From Lachnospiraceae bacterium (lineage in GTDB: Bacteria; Bacillota; Clostridia; Lachnospirales; Lachnospiraceae): a stretch of 62,111 nucleotides of DNA. The notes under the pieces were generated by a model. The model was not told where the DNA came from, searched no databases, and was given only the letters and a program-made list of their open reading frames with translations. The stretch spans positions 1 to 62,111 of the forward strand of contig JAEEVO010000007.1 of the NCBI GenBank assembly GCA_016290905.1, read 5' to 3'. A program made the translations under genes and the position numbers. Every line of letters starts with the position of its first letter. Positions within the stretch are counted from its first letter, which is position 1. Below, in pieces: positions 43,602 to 52,734 of this stretch.

Positions 43602-45515
43602 TTACTTAATGATCTTTCTGGTTGCACGATTGTTTTCCTTCATTTCATACATCCTGTCATCACTGAACGAAAGCCATTCGGTCAGCGTAAACGAAGGATC
43701 CGAATTACATATGAAATATCCGTAGCTTGCCCTTACGTTATAAGGCTTATCCGATTTTGAATTGAAATCCTCGAGATAATCCACGAAATGCTTAATGAAT
43801 TTCCGGATGCTGTTTTCGGAGTAGTCCATCGCAAGTATCTCAAACTCGTCTCCTCCGACCCTGAAGCCCTGCTCGTCGGTAAATGCAGCACTCCTTATCG
43901 CATCGGCTATTATCTTCAGTGCAAAGTCGCCTTCTCCGTGTCCGAACGTATCGTTTATGGTCTTAAGGCCGTCCATGTCTATGCCGATGATCGCCATGGT
44001 ACGGTTTTCATTTACCACCCGGTCGTACATCTCATGGGATTCCACATCAAAACCGTGCCTGTTCTTAAGTCCCGTGAGCACATCGGTTACATACATTGAC
44101 TGCAGCTTATCGATCAGTGCCTCCGATCTTCTGTTTGCTCTCATGTGCTGCAGCGCATTACATATAGACACAAGCATAAATTCATAGAAGCTGCCTATAG
44201 TTCCGCCCGGGAAATAGTCTATTACCGCATAACCAAAGCTTGCGCGCTGGAAATGCAGAGGTATGACATAGTAAGCTTTCGGTTCGTCACTTATGAACTT
44301 ATCGGGAAGTATCTCACTCCTCGGGAACTTGATCTTTATATTCTCAAGCCGTTTCGTGTCAACGAATGCTGTCCTTAAGACAACCTCATCGGTATAACCG
44401 ACCATTTTCTCGTTTTCTATGGTTTCCCATGGATAATCGTTCAGCACTACGAAGAAATCTTTGTAATAATCATTGTTGCCTATGTATTTTTCGATATAGG
44501 AGTTAAGAGTATCAACATCCGATGAAACAACAGTGTCCAGGCTCATGAAACACGACTGCAGGTGTTCGCTGCGCTGTCTCTGCCACAGATCGAAGTAGTT
44601 TCTCAGAGCTTTTGTAAGTATCTTGGTCGAACTCTCACAGCAACCGCAGCTCTGTCTCGGTATGACAGTGGTCTTGACATACTCGTACTTATCAACCTTC
44701 TTTTTCTGACTCAGCCTGATGAACATGTCGCTGGCCATCTCTGCCATTTCCTTGACATCCATCTTTACGGATGTGATCGTGGGAATGGTATAGCTTACCT
44801 CATCAATATCATCAAAACCGGTTACCACTACATCCTTCGGGATCTCATAGCCTCTCGCCTGAAGCGCATGACACACGGAAATGGCCATGTAATCGTTGGC
44901 GCATACTATAGCCTCGGGAAGCTTTCCTCCCTTTCGCCTTTCTATTATGGTGTCAACAATCCGGTCTCCGGAGCCTCTCCAGAAATCTCCGTGATAAAGG
45001 TTCTCCTCTTTAAGCTCGAGCCCGTATTTTGCGAGCGTCCGTTTAAAACAGTTCAGTCTTTTTACCGCATCCGGATGTCCCTTGATACCGCTGACATAGA
45101 ACAGATCCTTAAAATGATGAACCTCGATCAGGTGCTCTGTTATGCTTTCCATCGAATTCTCGTCATCTATAAGGATCGTATGGTAATCATCCGCTTCGCG
45201 CCTTATGCTTACTACGGGACATTTACTGTATTGCTTTACCATGTTAAGGACTTCTTCGGAAGCTTCTTCGTTTGTAAATGTATCAAGGCACAGGAATATG
45301 CCGTCATAATCGGAATAATCCGGCAGATAGGCCGCATTAAATTCACCGGCTTCAAATTCTACAGTTTCACCATATCCACCGAACCAGTTATAAATTATTG
45401 AATAATAGCCAAGCTCAGCCATCCTGTCAGAGAGATGACTGACCAGCTGGCTCTGATAATCGACTATAGTGCCGCATATGAATATAGCAACCTTTTTTCT
45501 TCCAACAAATCCCAT
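43602..45515 (-). CDS. LacI-type sensor / GGDEF diguanylate cyclase
   Basis: Residues 1-290 of 637 resemble a periplasmic-binding/LacI ligand domain (VAIFICGTIVDYQSQLV start and VVTGFDDIDEVSYT near 255) but without a signal peptide or HTH. Residues about 300-460 are a helical and GAF-like linker. The GGDEF domain (about 470-630) has RVGGDEFEIL with an intact GGDEF at 554-558, so it should make c-di-GMP. An inhibitory RxxD site is not visible. The sensor layout is the same as in the EAL protein at 16794, so the two form a paired architecture. It probably senses a sugar-like ligand in the cytoplasm. Confidence 0.88.
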   Translation of the reverse strand: MGFVGRKKVAIFICGTIVDYQSQLVSHLSDRMAELGYYSIIYNWFGGYGETVEFEAGEFNAAYLPDYSDYDGIFLCLDTFTNEEASEEVLNMVKQYSKCPVVSIRREADDYHTILIDDENSMESITEHLIEVHHFKDLFYVSGIKGHPDAVKRLNCFKRTLAKYGLELKEENLYHGDFWRGSGDRIVDTIIERRKGGKLPEAIVCANDYMAISVCHALQARGYEIPKDVVVTGFDDIDEVSYTIPTITSVKMDVKEMAEMASDMFIRLSQKKKVDKYEYVKTTVIPRQSCGCCESSTKILTKALRNYFDLWQRQRSEHLQSCFMSLDTVVSSDVDTLNSYIEKYIGNNDYYKDFFVVLNDYPWETIENEKMVGYTDEVVLRTAFVDTKRLENIKIKFPRSEILPDKFISDEPKAYYVIPLHFQRASFGYAVIDYFPGGTIGSFYEFMLVSICNALQHMRANRRSEALIDKLQSMYVTDVLTGLKNRHGFDVESHEMYDRVVNENRTMAIIGIDMDGLKTINDTFGHGEGDFALKIIADAIRSAAFTDEQGFRVGGDEFEILAMDYSENSIRKFIKHFVDYLEDFNSKSDKPYNVRASYGYFICNSDPSFTLTEWLSFSDDRMYEMKENNRATRKIIK

Positions 45516-45682
45516 ACTTTTTCTCCAATGCCGTAAATGCGTAACGAAAATAAACCGATGGTCTCTATCAGATATATCGGCTTATTCTCTTACGTTTATT
45601 ATATATTATTTTCGAAAAAATACAAGATAATTCGCGATTTTTTTAACATTTTTTAACATTTTTGACCATTTTCAGAGTCCGG

Positions 45683-47698
45683 TCAGGCATTTTCGATACG
45701 TTTTTCAACCTTTAAGGCTCTCATGGAGTTAAGAATAGCGAGAACAGCCACTCCCACATCGGCAAATACGGCCGCCCACATCGAGGCAAGACCGACTGCT
45801 CCGAGGATGAGTACAAGCAGCTTTATGCCGAGGGCAAATACAATGTTTTCCTTTACTATCCTTACCGTCTTACCCGCTATCTTCATGACAGCTGCGATCT
45901 TGGCCGGGTTGTCATCCATTATGACCACATCGGCAGCTTCTATAGCCGCATCCGATCCGAGGCTTCCCATGGCTATTCCTATGTCGGCTCTCGTAAGTAC
46001 GGGCGAATCGTTTATCCCGTCTCCCGCAAATGCCAACTTGCCGCGTCCCGTAAGCTCTCCCATCAGCCTTTCCACAGCAAGTACCTTGTCCTGGGGATAA
46101 AGCTCCGCAGCCACTTCGTCAATTGCCCTTCCGGAAAATGAGGGGTGCTTCGAAACCGCATTTTCATGTATCTTATCACAAACTGCCTCAGCCTGGTCTT
46201 TACGGTCTCCGGTAAGGAGCACGCATTTCTCGACACCTGCGGCTTTCAGTCCCACAAGCGCATCAACGCTCTCAGGCTTTATGGAATCCGAGATGAGTAT
46301 CGAACCCATGAACCTTCTGTTTTTTGCTATATAGACTACCGTCCCGGGATCTTTAACCTTTTTATAGGATATATCGTAAGCCTGCATAAGCTTTTCGTTT
46401 CCCGCAAGGATCTCTTCCTGTCCTTCTCTTGCATCATTCTTTAAGATATCCGCCTCTGTTCCTGTCTTTGCCTGTGCATCCGCTAAAGGGATCCTCAAAG
46501 CCACTACGCCCTGTCCGGCAATCTCGCGGGTATCGATGACCTGATACTTGTCTTCGCTCTTTGACATGTTTGCTTCGGCGGCAAGGCATACGGCCCGTGC
46601 CACCGGATGGGTAGAGTTTTTCTCGGCCGCTCCCGCCAATGCCAGCAAATCTTCATCGCTGATGTTTTCGGGATAAATCCCATTCACCTTAAATTCGCCC
46701 TTTGTAAGTGTTCCCGTTTTGTCAAAGCATACCGTTTTTACATCCGCGACAGCTTCAAGATGGTTACTGCCCTTTACAAGCACTCCTATGGACGAGGCTG
46801 CGCCTATCCCGCTGAAAAATCCCATGGGAACCGATATGACAAGCGCACACGGACATGATATTACGAGGAACGTACATGCTCTCTTGATCCACTCCGCCCA
46901 TTCTCCCGTGATCAGGGACGGTACCACCGCAAGTATCACTGCCGCAATGGTTACAGCCGGCGTATAATACTTTGCGAAGCGGTGTATGAAGTTTTCATGT
47001 TTGCTTTTCCTTGAGGATGCATTCTCAACCATTTCAAGTATCTTTGAAACTGTCGAATCCTCATATGCCTTTGTGGTCCTGCACTTAAGCAGTCCGCTTC
47101 CGTTTATGCTGCCGCTGTATATCTCGTCGCCTTCTGCAGCACGTCTCGGTACCGCCTCTCCGGTTAAGGCCGAAGTGTCAAGGTAGGACTCGCCGCTTAA
47201 GATAACGCAGTCTATCGGAACCCTTTCACCGGGTTTTATTATTATCGTGCTTCCCGTCTCAACGTCCTCGGGATCGGTTTTCTCCACCGTTCCGTCTTCT
47301 GTCTCGACATTAGCGTATTCGGGGCATATGTCCATGAGATCCGCGATCGATTTTCTCGATTTTCCGACAGCGTACGACTGGAAAAGCTCTCCAACCTGGT
47401 AAAACAGTATGACCGCTACAGCCTCGGAGTACTCTTTTATCCCATAAGCTCCTATGCTTGCGATTAGCATCAGGAAATTTTCGTCAAAAACCTGACCGTG
47501 ACAGATGTTTTTTACCGCCTTAAAGACTATATCGTAACCTGCAAGCAGGAACGGTACCAGGAATACGAGGGGTTCATATATCTTTCCTTCAATGTTTTCC
47601 TCGTAAAATCCCGAAGTATGCGAAAATATGAGCAAGCCTGCATATATTATGCCTGCCGCTATGATCCTGTATAATATTTTCTTCTGTTTCGGACTCAT
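45683..47698 (-). CDS. cadA: zinc/cadmium-type heavy-metal P1B ATPase
   Basis: The 671-residue pump has the CPC metal-binding motif (C282-P-C284), the phosphorylation site D326 in FDKTGTLTKG and a hinge (GDGINDSPVLTRADIGIAMG). It exports divalent soft metals using ATP. It lacks an N-terminal HMA domain, which is encoded by the separate gene at 47780. The CPC with a C-terminal region like ZntA supports Zn, Cd or Pb rather than Cu. It is the last gene of the operon. Confidence in metal class is less than in family. Confidence 0.93.
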   Translation of the reverse strand: MSPKQKKILYRIIAAGIIYAGLLIFSHTSGFYEENIEGKIYEPLVFLVPFLLAGYDIVFKAVKNICHGQVFDENFLMLIASIGAYGIKEYSEAVAVILFYQVGELFQSYAVGKSRKSIADLMDICPEYANVETEDGTVEKTDPEDVETGSTIIIKPGERVPIDCVILSGESYLDTSALTGEAVPRRAAEGDEIYSGSINGSGLLKCRTTKAYEDSTVSKILEMVENASSRKSKHENFIHRFAKYYTPAVTIAAVILAVVPSLITGEWAEWIKRACTFLVISCPCALVISVPMGFFSGIGAASSIGVLVKGSNHLEAVADVKTVCFDKTGTLTKGEFKVNGIYPENISDEDLLALAGAAEKNSTHPVARAVCLAAEANMSKSEDKYQVIDTREIAGQGVVALRIPLADAQAKTGTEADILKNDAREGQEEILAGNEKLMQAYDISYKKVKDPGTVVYIAKNRRFMGSILISDSIKPESVDALVGLKAAGVEKCVLLTGDRKDQAEAVCDKIHENAVSKHPSFSGRAIDEVAAELYPQDKVLAVERLMGELTGRGKLAFAGDGINDSPVLTRADIGIAMGSLGSDAAIEAADVVIMDDNPAKIAAVMKIAGKTVRIVKENIVFALGIKLLVLILGAVGLASMWAAVFADVGVAVLAILNSMRALKVEKRIENA

Positions 47699-47779
47699 AC
47701 ACCGCCTCCTGCTAAACTTTTATAACCATGGCAAACCTATACTTTCCTCACGGTTATAAGTGTTTGGATTTCTGTCCCA

Positions 47780-47998
47780 TTATCTCTCTATAACGCAGTC
47801 AGGTTCAACCTTCTTACATACCTTGACTATCTCTTCCATTATCTCTTCAAAACGTGCGTCATCCGCATCCACTGTCATCTTCTGAGCCATGAAGCTTACG
47901 CTTGCGTCGTTTACTCCATCGATCTTTTTGATGGCATCCTCCATTTTTGCTGCGCAGTTAGCACAATCAAGATCCTGCAGTTTGAATTTCTTTTTCAT
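47780..47998 (-). CDS. heavy-metal-associated (HMA) domain protein
   Basis: The 72-residue protein has the CxxC metal motif in DLDCANCAAKM and the HMA fold length of about 65-70 residues. It is predicted to bind a single soft metal ion in the cytoplasm. It lies between the SmtB-type regulator and the ATPase gene and probably delivers metal to the pump, which lacks its own HMA domain. Copper chaperones share the fold, but the neighbours suggest Zn or Cd. Confidence 0.88.
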   Translation of the reverse strand: MKKKFKLQDLDCANCAAKMEDAIKKIDGVNDASVSFMAQKMTVDADDARFEEIMEEIVKVCKKVEPDCVIER

Positions 47999-48153
47999 GT
48001 TTTCTACCCGCCGTTTCCGGCATCCTTTCTTTAAAAATATTTTATTTTTTATAACGTTTTTTACATCTTGAATATATGTTGCGATATCACTGAGTTAAGT
48101 CTCGTATGTCATTAAGTCTTCGGCTTTTCTAAGCCGTTAACGCATTCCAGGTT

Positions 48154-48528
48154 TTATTCCAGGATATGTTCTATCCCCTGGGCGATGATCGAGCTTACAT
48201 GTGAATCTGCAAGCATATATATGATCGACTTGCCCTCTCTTCTGTTAGTTATAAGCTTCATCTGTTTAAGGATCTTAAGCTGATGCGAAACAGCCGACTG
48301 TGTCATATTGAGTGAATCGGCCAGGTCGCACACGCACATCTCGTTTTCAAACAGCGCAAACAGAATCCTTATCCTTGTTGAATCCCCGAAGCACTTAAAC
48401 AGTTCAGCCAGATCGTAAAGCTTGTCCTCGTCCGGCATAAGGTTTTTAAGCTCATGTGCGTTCCCTGTGTGTTCGTGCACATGCACAGCCGCATTTTTTC
48501 CGTTCTCTTTTATTGCCATATCCTTCAA
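48154..48528 (-). CDS. SmtB/ArsR-family metal-responsive repressor
   Basis: The 124-residue winged-helix protein has FKCFGDSTRIRILFAL and the recognition helix NMTQSAVSHQLKILKQM. It has the C-terminal alpha-5 metal site in the exact SmtB spacing, D-x-H then H-x-x-E (DSHVSSIIAQGIEHILE), and CVCDL on the alpha-3 helix as in CadC. The N-terminus is His-rich (HVHEHTGNAHE). It should release DNA on binding Zn or Cd. A matching operator and promoter lie directly upstream (48551-48606). It leads the operon. Confidence 0.92.
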   Translation of the reverse strand: MKDMAIKENGKNAAVHVHEHTGNAHELKNLMPDEDKLYDLAELFKCFGDSTRIRILFALFENEMCVCDLADSLNMTQSAVSHQLKILKQMKLITNRREGKSIIYMLADSHVSSIIAQGIEHILE

Positions 48529-48550
48529 CCCCCGTCAGATTTAAGTCTGC

Positions 48551-48576
48551 AACATATGAGCATCTGTTCATATGTT
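48551..48576. promoter_or_regulatory. 12-2-12 operator for the SmtB-type repressor
   Basis: The arms AACATATGAGCA and TGTTCATATGTT match 11/12 in inverted orientation with two central bases. This is the classic SmtB/CadC operator. It lies just past the -10 and covers the transcription start, so binding would block initiation. Confidence 0.85.
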
Positions 48577-48577
48577 C

Positions 48578-48606
48578 ATAATATATCATTCTTTTACTCT
48601 TGTCAA
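48578..48606 (-). promoter_or_regulatory. promoter of the metal-resistance operon
   Basis: On the minus strand TTGACA (48601-48606) and TATTAT (48578-48583) are spaced by exactly 17 bases. Confidence 0.85.
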
Positions 48607-48628
48607 CTACTTTTTTAACTTTTTTCAA

Positions 48629-48657
48629 TTGACTAAAAAGCAAATATAAACTATAAT
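48629..48657 (+). promoter_or_regulatory. promoter of the rfbC-glf group
   Basis: TTGACT (48629-48634) and TATAAT (48652-48657) are spaced by 17 bases. It is back to back with the metal-operon promoter, with the two -35 elements 22 bases apart. Confidence 0.85.
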
Positions 48658-48706
48658 AGTAAGATGCATAGGTTTGCAAAAAAGTCAAGATTAAGAGGAG
48701 GTCCTC

Positions 48707-49261
48707 ATGGAATTCATAAAAACTGATTTAAAAGATGTTTACATTATCGAACCCAAGGTTTTCGGAGATCACAGAGGCTGGTTTTATGAGAGCTGGACAG
48801 AAAGGGATTTTGAGAATGCAGGTCTCTCCTATCATTTCATACAGGATAACCAGAGTTATTCCGCAAAAGCGGGTACCCTTCGCGGTCTGCATTTTCAGAA
48901 GGGCGAGTATTCACAGGCAAAACTGGTACGTTGCGTAAGAGGCAAGATCATGGATGTCGCCGTAGACTTAAGACATGATTCTCCTACCTATCTTAAGTGG
49001 ACAACCATCGAGCTTTCCGCCGAAAACAAGCGCGAGTTCCTTATCCCGAGAGGATTTGCCCACGGTTTTCTTACATTGACGGATGATGTGGAGTTTATAT
49101 ACAGATGCGACAATTACTACGCTCCCGCTCACGAGGCAAGCATCCGCTTTGACGATCCCGACCTCAATATAAACTGGGGCATCACGGATCCTATCCTTGC
49201 AGCAAAAGACACTGCCGCTCCTTTCCTTAAAGACTATCTTGACAAGGGGGTATTATTCTGA
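48707..49261 (+). CDS. rfbC: dTDP-4-dehydrorhamnose 3,5-epimerase
   Basis: The 184-residue enzyme has the RmlC signatures DHRGWFYESW, RGLHFQKGEYSQAKLVRC with the catalytic His, and IPRGFAHGFLTLTDDVEF. It epimerises dTDP-4-keto-6-deoxyglucose in dTDP-rhamnose synthesis for surface polysaccharides. GAGGAGG lies before the ATG. Its stop overlaps the glf start by one base (TGATG). rfbA, rfbB and rfbD are not in the window. Length is normal. Confidence 0.95.
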   Translation: MEFIKTDLKDVYIIEPKVFGDHRGWFYESWTERDFENAGLSYHFIQDNQSYSAKAGTLRGLHFQKGEYSQAKLVRCVRGKIMDVAVDLRHDSPTYLKWTTIELSAENKREFLIPRGFAHGFLTLTDDVEFIYRCDNYYAPAHEASIRFDDPDLNINWGITDPILAAKDTAAPFLKDYLDKGVLF

Positions 49262-50409
49262 TGGAAAAAAAGTATGATTACTTAATAGTTGGTGCGGGCC
49301 TTTACGGCGCCGTTACGGCATACGAGCTAAAAAACAAGGGGTACAGCTGTCTTGTCATTGACAAGCGTAAAACCATCGCAGGTAATATCTACACAGAAAA
49401 TGTGGATGGTATAAACGTACATAAGTATGGTGCACATATCTTCCACACCTCCGATAAAAAGATATGGGATTACATCAATCAGTTTGCGGATTTCAACAAT
49501 TTCGTAAACTCACCGGTTGCCCGTTTCCATGACGAGCTCTACAATCTGCCCTTCAACATGAACACCTTCTCCAAGCTCTGGGGCATAGTTACTCCTCAGG
49601 AGGCTGCCGCAAAGATACGCGAGCAGATAGCTGCCGAGAACATCACCGGCGAACCTTCAAACCTCGAGGAGCAGGCCTTAAGTCTTGTCGGACGTGATGT
49701 GTACGAGAAGCTTGTAAAGGAATATACCGAGAAGCAGTGGGGAAGAAGCTGCAAAGATCTTCCCGCATTTATCATAAAGAGGCTTCCGGTACGTTTCACT
49801 TTCGATAACAACTATTTCAACGATAGATATCAGGGTATCCCCATCGGCGGATATACCGCTATAGTGGAAAAGATGCTCGAAGGCGTCGATGTCCGTTTAA
49901 ATACCGATTATTTCAGCCTTAAGCGTGAATATCAGGCAAAAGCCGGCAGCGGAAACGACCAGATCACCGATTACGGCTGCGGCATAGCCGACAAGGTTAT
50001 CTATACGGGAATGATCGACCGTTTCTTCGATTGTTCACTCGGCGAGCTTGAGTACAGATCGTTGAGATTTGAGACCGAGAAACTTGATACCGAGAACTTC
50101 CAGGGCGTGGCTGTAGTAAACTACACCAGTCACGAGGTTGACTATACGAGGATCATCGAGCATAAGCATTTCGAGTTCGGAAAACAGCCTTCAACCATTA
50201 TCACAAAGGAATATCCCAAGACCTGGGAGGCAGGCGACGAGCCCTACTATCCCGTAAACAACGAGATGAACAACAAGCTTTACGCAGAATATAAAAAGAT
50301 GGCGGATGCCATCCCGAACGTATTCTTCGGCGGCAGGCTCGGTCAGTACAAGTATTTCGATATGGATAAGGTTATCGCACAGGCACTTGAGGACATCCCG
50401 TCCATGTAA
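49261..50409 (+). CDS. glf: UDP-galactopyranose mutase
   Basis: The 382-residue flavoenzyme has the FAD-binding motif DYLIVGAGLYGAVTAYE at residues 5-21 and the family stretches GINVHKYGAHIFHTSD and EKQWGRSCKDLP. It converts UDP-galactopyranose to UDP-galactofuranose for surface glycans. It overlaps rfbC and is followed by a half copy of the dispersed repeat. Length is normal (about 365-385). Confidence 0.96.
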   Translation: MEKKYDYLIVGAGLYGAVTAYELKNKGYSCLVIDKRKTIAGNIYTENVDGINVHKYGAHIFHTSDKKIWDYINQFADFNNFVNSPVARFHDELYNLPFNMNTFSKLWGIVTPQEAAAKIREQIAAENITGEPSNLEEQALSLVGRDVYEKLVKEYTEKQWGRSCKDLPAFIIKRLPVRFTFDNNYFNDRYQGIPIGGYTAIVEKMLEGVDVRLNTDYFSLKREYQAKAGSGNDQITDYGCGIADKVIYTGMIDRFFDCSLGELEYRSLRFETEKLDTENFQGVAVVNYTSHEVDYTRIIEHKHFEFGKQPSTIITKEYPKTWEAGDEPYYPVNNEMNNKLYAEYKKMADAIPNVFFGGRLGQYKYFDMDKVIAQALEDIPSM

Positions 50410-50413
50410 ACAT

Positions 50414-50441
50414 AAGATCCTTCGCTGACGCTCAGGATGAC
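50414..50441. repeat. dispersed palindromic repeat, half copy 4
   Basis: One arm (AAGATCCTTCGC...CTCAGGATGAC) starts four bases past the glf stop codon. It matches the right arm of the family. Confidence 0.75.
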
Positions 50442-50561
50442 ATACAAGTGAAGTGATGACACGAAAGTGAAAAAGAAAGACTTTTAGTAACACGGTACAA
50501 AAACATATTTTGTATATAAGTAAAGGAGGGACTGCGCCATTTAAGGCTGCCGGACGTATTA

Positions 50562-52718
50562 ATGGGAATAAGAAGAACATATCGCATAAGCCTGATCGTT
50601 ATGATCGCATTTTTGACATCAGTTATCATAATTTCATGTACGGACAGGGAGGTGCTTGCCAGAGAGGAACTTACCGGCAGGACTTCCAAAGAGGTAGTTT
50701 CCAAAATGGGACTCGGCTGGAATCTCGGCAATACCTTTGATGCCACCGGAGGAAACCGGTCAAACATTTACAGCCAGGAGACATCATGGGGAAATCCCCA
50801 GGTGACCCGCGAGCTTATTGAGGCCATCCATGACAGAGGCTTCAAGACTATCCGTATTCCTGTTACTTGGATGAACCACATTGACAAAAACAATAATTAT
50901 ACGATCAATCCCGAGTTCCTTGCACGTGTAAAGGAAGTTGTCGATTATGCTTATGAGCTCGATATGTTCATCATCCTTAACGCACATCACGAATCCTGGA
51001 TAAACACTCCGAAGATTGGAGAGATCCCTACCTCGGATAATACCGGCTACATGGCAATAGGCACGGAGCTTGCTGCTGTCTGGGATCAGATTGCCGATTA
51101 TTTTGCGGATTACGACCAGCACCTGATCTTCGAAGGAATGAACGAGCCGAGAATGCAGGGCACCGATATCGAATGGTCCGGAAACCGGAATGCATACGAA
51201 GGCGTAAATTACCTCAACCAGGTATTTACTTATACAATAAGAAACAACGGCAAAGGGCTTAACAGCGAACGCTGTCTGATGATCCCCGGATATGCGGCTT
51301 CATCAAGTGATACCGTCTTAAAAACGATCTCCATACCCACCTACGCCGGCGAACCCGTAAAAAATCTCATAATTTCAGTACACTGCTACAGTCCTTATGA
51401 CTTCTGTCTTTCGGACAACCTTGATGATTTTTACCCGGATGACAAGAATCTTACCTCATCGATCGACAATGTATTCAAGGATGTCGAGGAGCTTTTCCTG
51501 TTTAACGATATCCCGGTTGTCATAGGCGAAACAGGCGCCACAAATACAAACGATAATACCGAAGCCCGTGAGAGATGGGCCGCTTACATGGGACAGAAGT
51601 CAAGCGAATACGGTATCCCCATCGTTATCTGGGATAACGGTTCTTACGGAACCTTAAACGGCGAACGTCATGCATGGATCAACCGGAGATCCTGTGAATG
51701 GAACTACCCCACAGTTGTCGACAGTCTTTTCGAAGGCGCCGGAAAATCGGAGTGGGGCAAGCTCACAGCAGAGCATAAAGCTTCATATGTAGATGATAAT
51801 ATAAAAACATCCGTTATCGGAGGAAATATGATCTGGCAGAATACCGAAGGTGTCAGCGTCTCATCATATCCTGCCGCAAACGCACTGCAGCTTAAATATT
51901 TAAGAAATTACATTTATCCCAGCGGAGAACTTGCTGTTCTATACTCCGGGAACTCCGCTCCGAGGCTTGATTTAAGTGACGGTGAAAACGACACAACGGC
52001 CGCCGGCATCTTCCCTGACCGTATTGAGGATTGCGATGATAAACACATAGCATATTATACATATCTTACAGTTTACCGGATAGTGGATAACAGTGAGATT
52101 TTCTCTCTCAGCAGCGTAAAAGAATTCACCGTATGCTCATCCGGCGAAGATATCACGGTATATGAGATTTCTACCGTCATGAATGATTCAGCCGTAACAT
52201 ATATTGCAAACGGTGCCGAATTTGACGGCTCAGTCCGGTCCGTACCTGTTCTGCCCGGTCTTAAGTTCCTCGGCTGGTACACGACAAAGACCTACAATGA
52301 AGGAACTGTTTATACCGGGAAGGCCGGACGGAATCTTACGGTGTATGCGAAATTTGCGCTTGCGGCTGACGAGGAAGCGGATTCCCATGTTATACTTCCG
52401 CCCGACCCTACACCGACGCCGACGCCTGTCCCGACAGCTGTCCCGACTGCAACTCCGACCCCGGTTCCGACAGTAACGCCTACTCCGACAGCGACTCCTG
52501 CTCCGACAGTGACTCCTACTCCGACTTCCGTTTCAAAAGAGGAAGTCACCTCTGCTCCGGCTAAGGACAATGACAGCGGAAAGACTGACAAATCCGATAA
52601 CAAAGAAGCTCCGGAAAACAATACCGACAATACCGTACTTATTATAGTATTAACGGCACTCGGGACCTTCATTATCGGTATGGGCTCATTCTTCCTTATA
52701 AAACGAAAGAAAAAATAA
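50562..52718 (+). CDS. secreted GH5 endoglucanase with a membrane anchor
   Basis: The 718-residue protein has an N-terminal signal or anchor (about 8-27). The GH5 domain (about 38-430) has GWNLGNTFD, the acid/base E195 (EGMNEPR) and the nucleophile E323 (VVIGETGA). After a short spacer, residues about 555-605 look like a Listeria-Bacteroides repeat (GLKFLGWYTTKTYNEG). A Pro-Thr linker (about 612-660) and a C-terminal membrane helix with a KRKKK tail follow. There is no LPxTG. It should cut beta-1,4-glucan at the cell surface. The ribosome site is weak: GGAGGG is 32 bases upstream. Confidence 0.9.
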   Translation: MGIRRTYRISLIVMIAFLTSVIIISCTDREVLAREELTGRTSKEVVSKMGLGWNLGNTFDATGGNRSNIYSQETSWGNPQVTRELIEAIHDRGFKTIRIPVTWMNHIDKNNNYTINPEFLARVKEVVDYAYELDMFIILNAHHESWINTPKIGEIPTSDNTGYMAIGTELAAVWDQIADYFADYDQHLIFEGMNEPRMQGTDIEWSGNRNAYEGVNYLNQVFTYTIRNNGKGLNSERCLMIPGYAASSSDTVLKTISIPTYAGEPVKNLIISVHCYSPYDFCLSDNLDDFYPDDKNLTSSIDNVFKDVEELFLFNDIPVVIGETGATNTNDNTEARERWAAYMGQKSSEYGIPIVIWDNGSYGTLNGERHAWINRRSCEWNYPTVVDSLFEGAGKSEWGKLTAEHKASYVDDNIKTSVIGGNMIWQNTEGVSVSSYPAANALQLKYLRNYIYPSGELAVLYSGNSAPRLDLSDGENDTTAAGIFPDRIEDCDDKHIAYYTYLTVYRIVDNSEIFSLSSVKEFTVCSSGEDITVYEISTVMNDSAVTYIANGAEFDGSVRSVPVLPGLKFLGWYTTKTYNEGTVYTGKAGRNLTVYAKFALAADEEADSHVILPPDPTPTPTPVPTAVPTATPTPVPTVTPTPTATPAPTVTPTPTSVSKEEVTSAPAKDNDSGKTDKSDNKEAPENNTDNTVLIIVLTALGTFIIGMGSFFLIKRKKK

Positions 52719-52734
52719 TCATAAAGGTACAAAA

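Noticed and set aside
44562-45401. A 279-codon plus-strand frame opposite the GGDEF gene
   Set aside because: It overlaps the sensor and GGDEF linker of a clear gene and has no recognisable motif.
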